From: Candidatus Woesearchaeota archaeon
Lineage (GTDB): Archaea; Nanobdellota; Nanobdellia; Woesearchaeales; WJKL01
Direction of reading: 5' to 3'
Length of the DNA: 11,593 nt
Assembly: GCA_014729145.1 (NCBI GenBank)
Contig: WJKL01000104.1
Coordinates: 1-11,593, forward strand
Shown in pieces: positions 11,522 to 11,593 of this stretch (positions within the stretch are counted from its first letter, which is position 1; each line of letters opens with the position of its first letter). The translations under genes and the position numbers were made by a program. The notes beneath the pieces are model-generated. The model did not search any database and had not been told where the DNA came from. It was given only the letters and a program-made list of their open reading frames with translations.

Positions 11522-11593
11522 ATGAAGCAAGTACTTACAATTTTTTTAGAAAAGGATGAGAAGATAGAGCAAGTTAGAAAGAAATATGTTCCA
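11522..11593 (+). CDS. Start of probable 2'-5' RNA ligase-family protein (partial)
   Basis: ATG at 11522 opens a frame to the window edge with 24 residues: MKQVLTIFLEKDEKIEQVRK then KYVP. An in-frame TAG two codons upstream fixes the start region. A short N-terminal strand (VLTIFLE), a charged helix and an RKKYVP turn resemble the beginning of LigT/2H phosphoesterase proteins, in which this region precedes the first HxT motif. With so few residues the family call is tentative; the HxT motifs would lie outside the window. It would be the first cargo after E6, read in the + direction. Confidence 0.4.
   Translation, partial: MKQVLTIFLEKDEKIEQVRKKYVP

Overview
The window looks archaeal and most resembles a small-genome DPANN lineage (Woesearchaeota/Pacearchaeota type). 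The sequence is AT-rich. Many genes have a TATA box about 25-35 bases before the ATG with little or no leader, which suggests leaderless transcripts. Small acidic or coiled-coil proteins, a free-standing B3/B4-domain protein, RelE- and MazF-type toxin pairs and a double Lrp/AsnC regulator fit the same picture. The lineage is an inference; no rRNA or other phylogenetic marker is present apart from argS.

Positions 1-6109 hold a block read entirely from the minus strand. It contains a RelE-like toxin (cut by the window edge) with its antitoxin, arginyl-tRNA synthetase, an unrecognised helical protein, a two-gene operon (small membrane protein plus B3/B4 tRNA-editing-like protein, joined by an ATGA overlap), two small hypotheticals, a second ATGA-coupled pair (GNAT acetyltransferase plus a short coiled-coil protein), and a Ser/Thr protein kinase with an unusual ATP-binding loop.

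From about 6150 to the end the organisation changes to an accessory array. Six copies (E1-E6) of a same-strand intergenic element occur at about 6158, 6589, 7358, 7896, 10595 and 11368. Each starts with a 15-base box, consensus ATTGRAnnnAACATC. In E2-E6 the box is followed by a small hairpin whose stem sequence differs between copies but stays paired, then TGTTA, then a second structured part with a conserved AGTG(T/C) and, usually, a C-GAA-G mini-hairpin. Between successive elements sit one or two genes: a two-helix membrane protein; an RHH/MazF toxin-antitoxin pair; a small OB-like lipoprotein; a divergent radical-SAM/double-Lrp pair; a membrane-anchored CxxC protein; and the start of a probable 2'-5' RNA ligase-family protein. 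Four of the five complete units are bounded by their own inverted repeats, unrelated in sequence from unit to unit, lying just inside the flanking E elements.

This is the most unusual feature of the window: a cassette-like array in an archaeon, reminiscent of integron cassettes or dif-bounded modules but matching neither closely. No recombinase is visible here, so mobility is inferred. Cassette cargo runs in both orientations and most units carry their own TATA promoter. The divergent radical-SAM/Lrp pair shares a short intergenic region with palindromes, which suggests local regulation.
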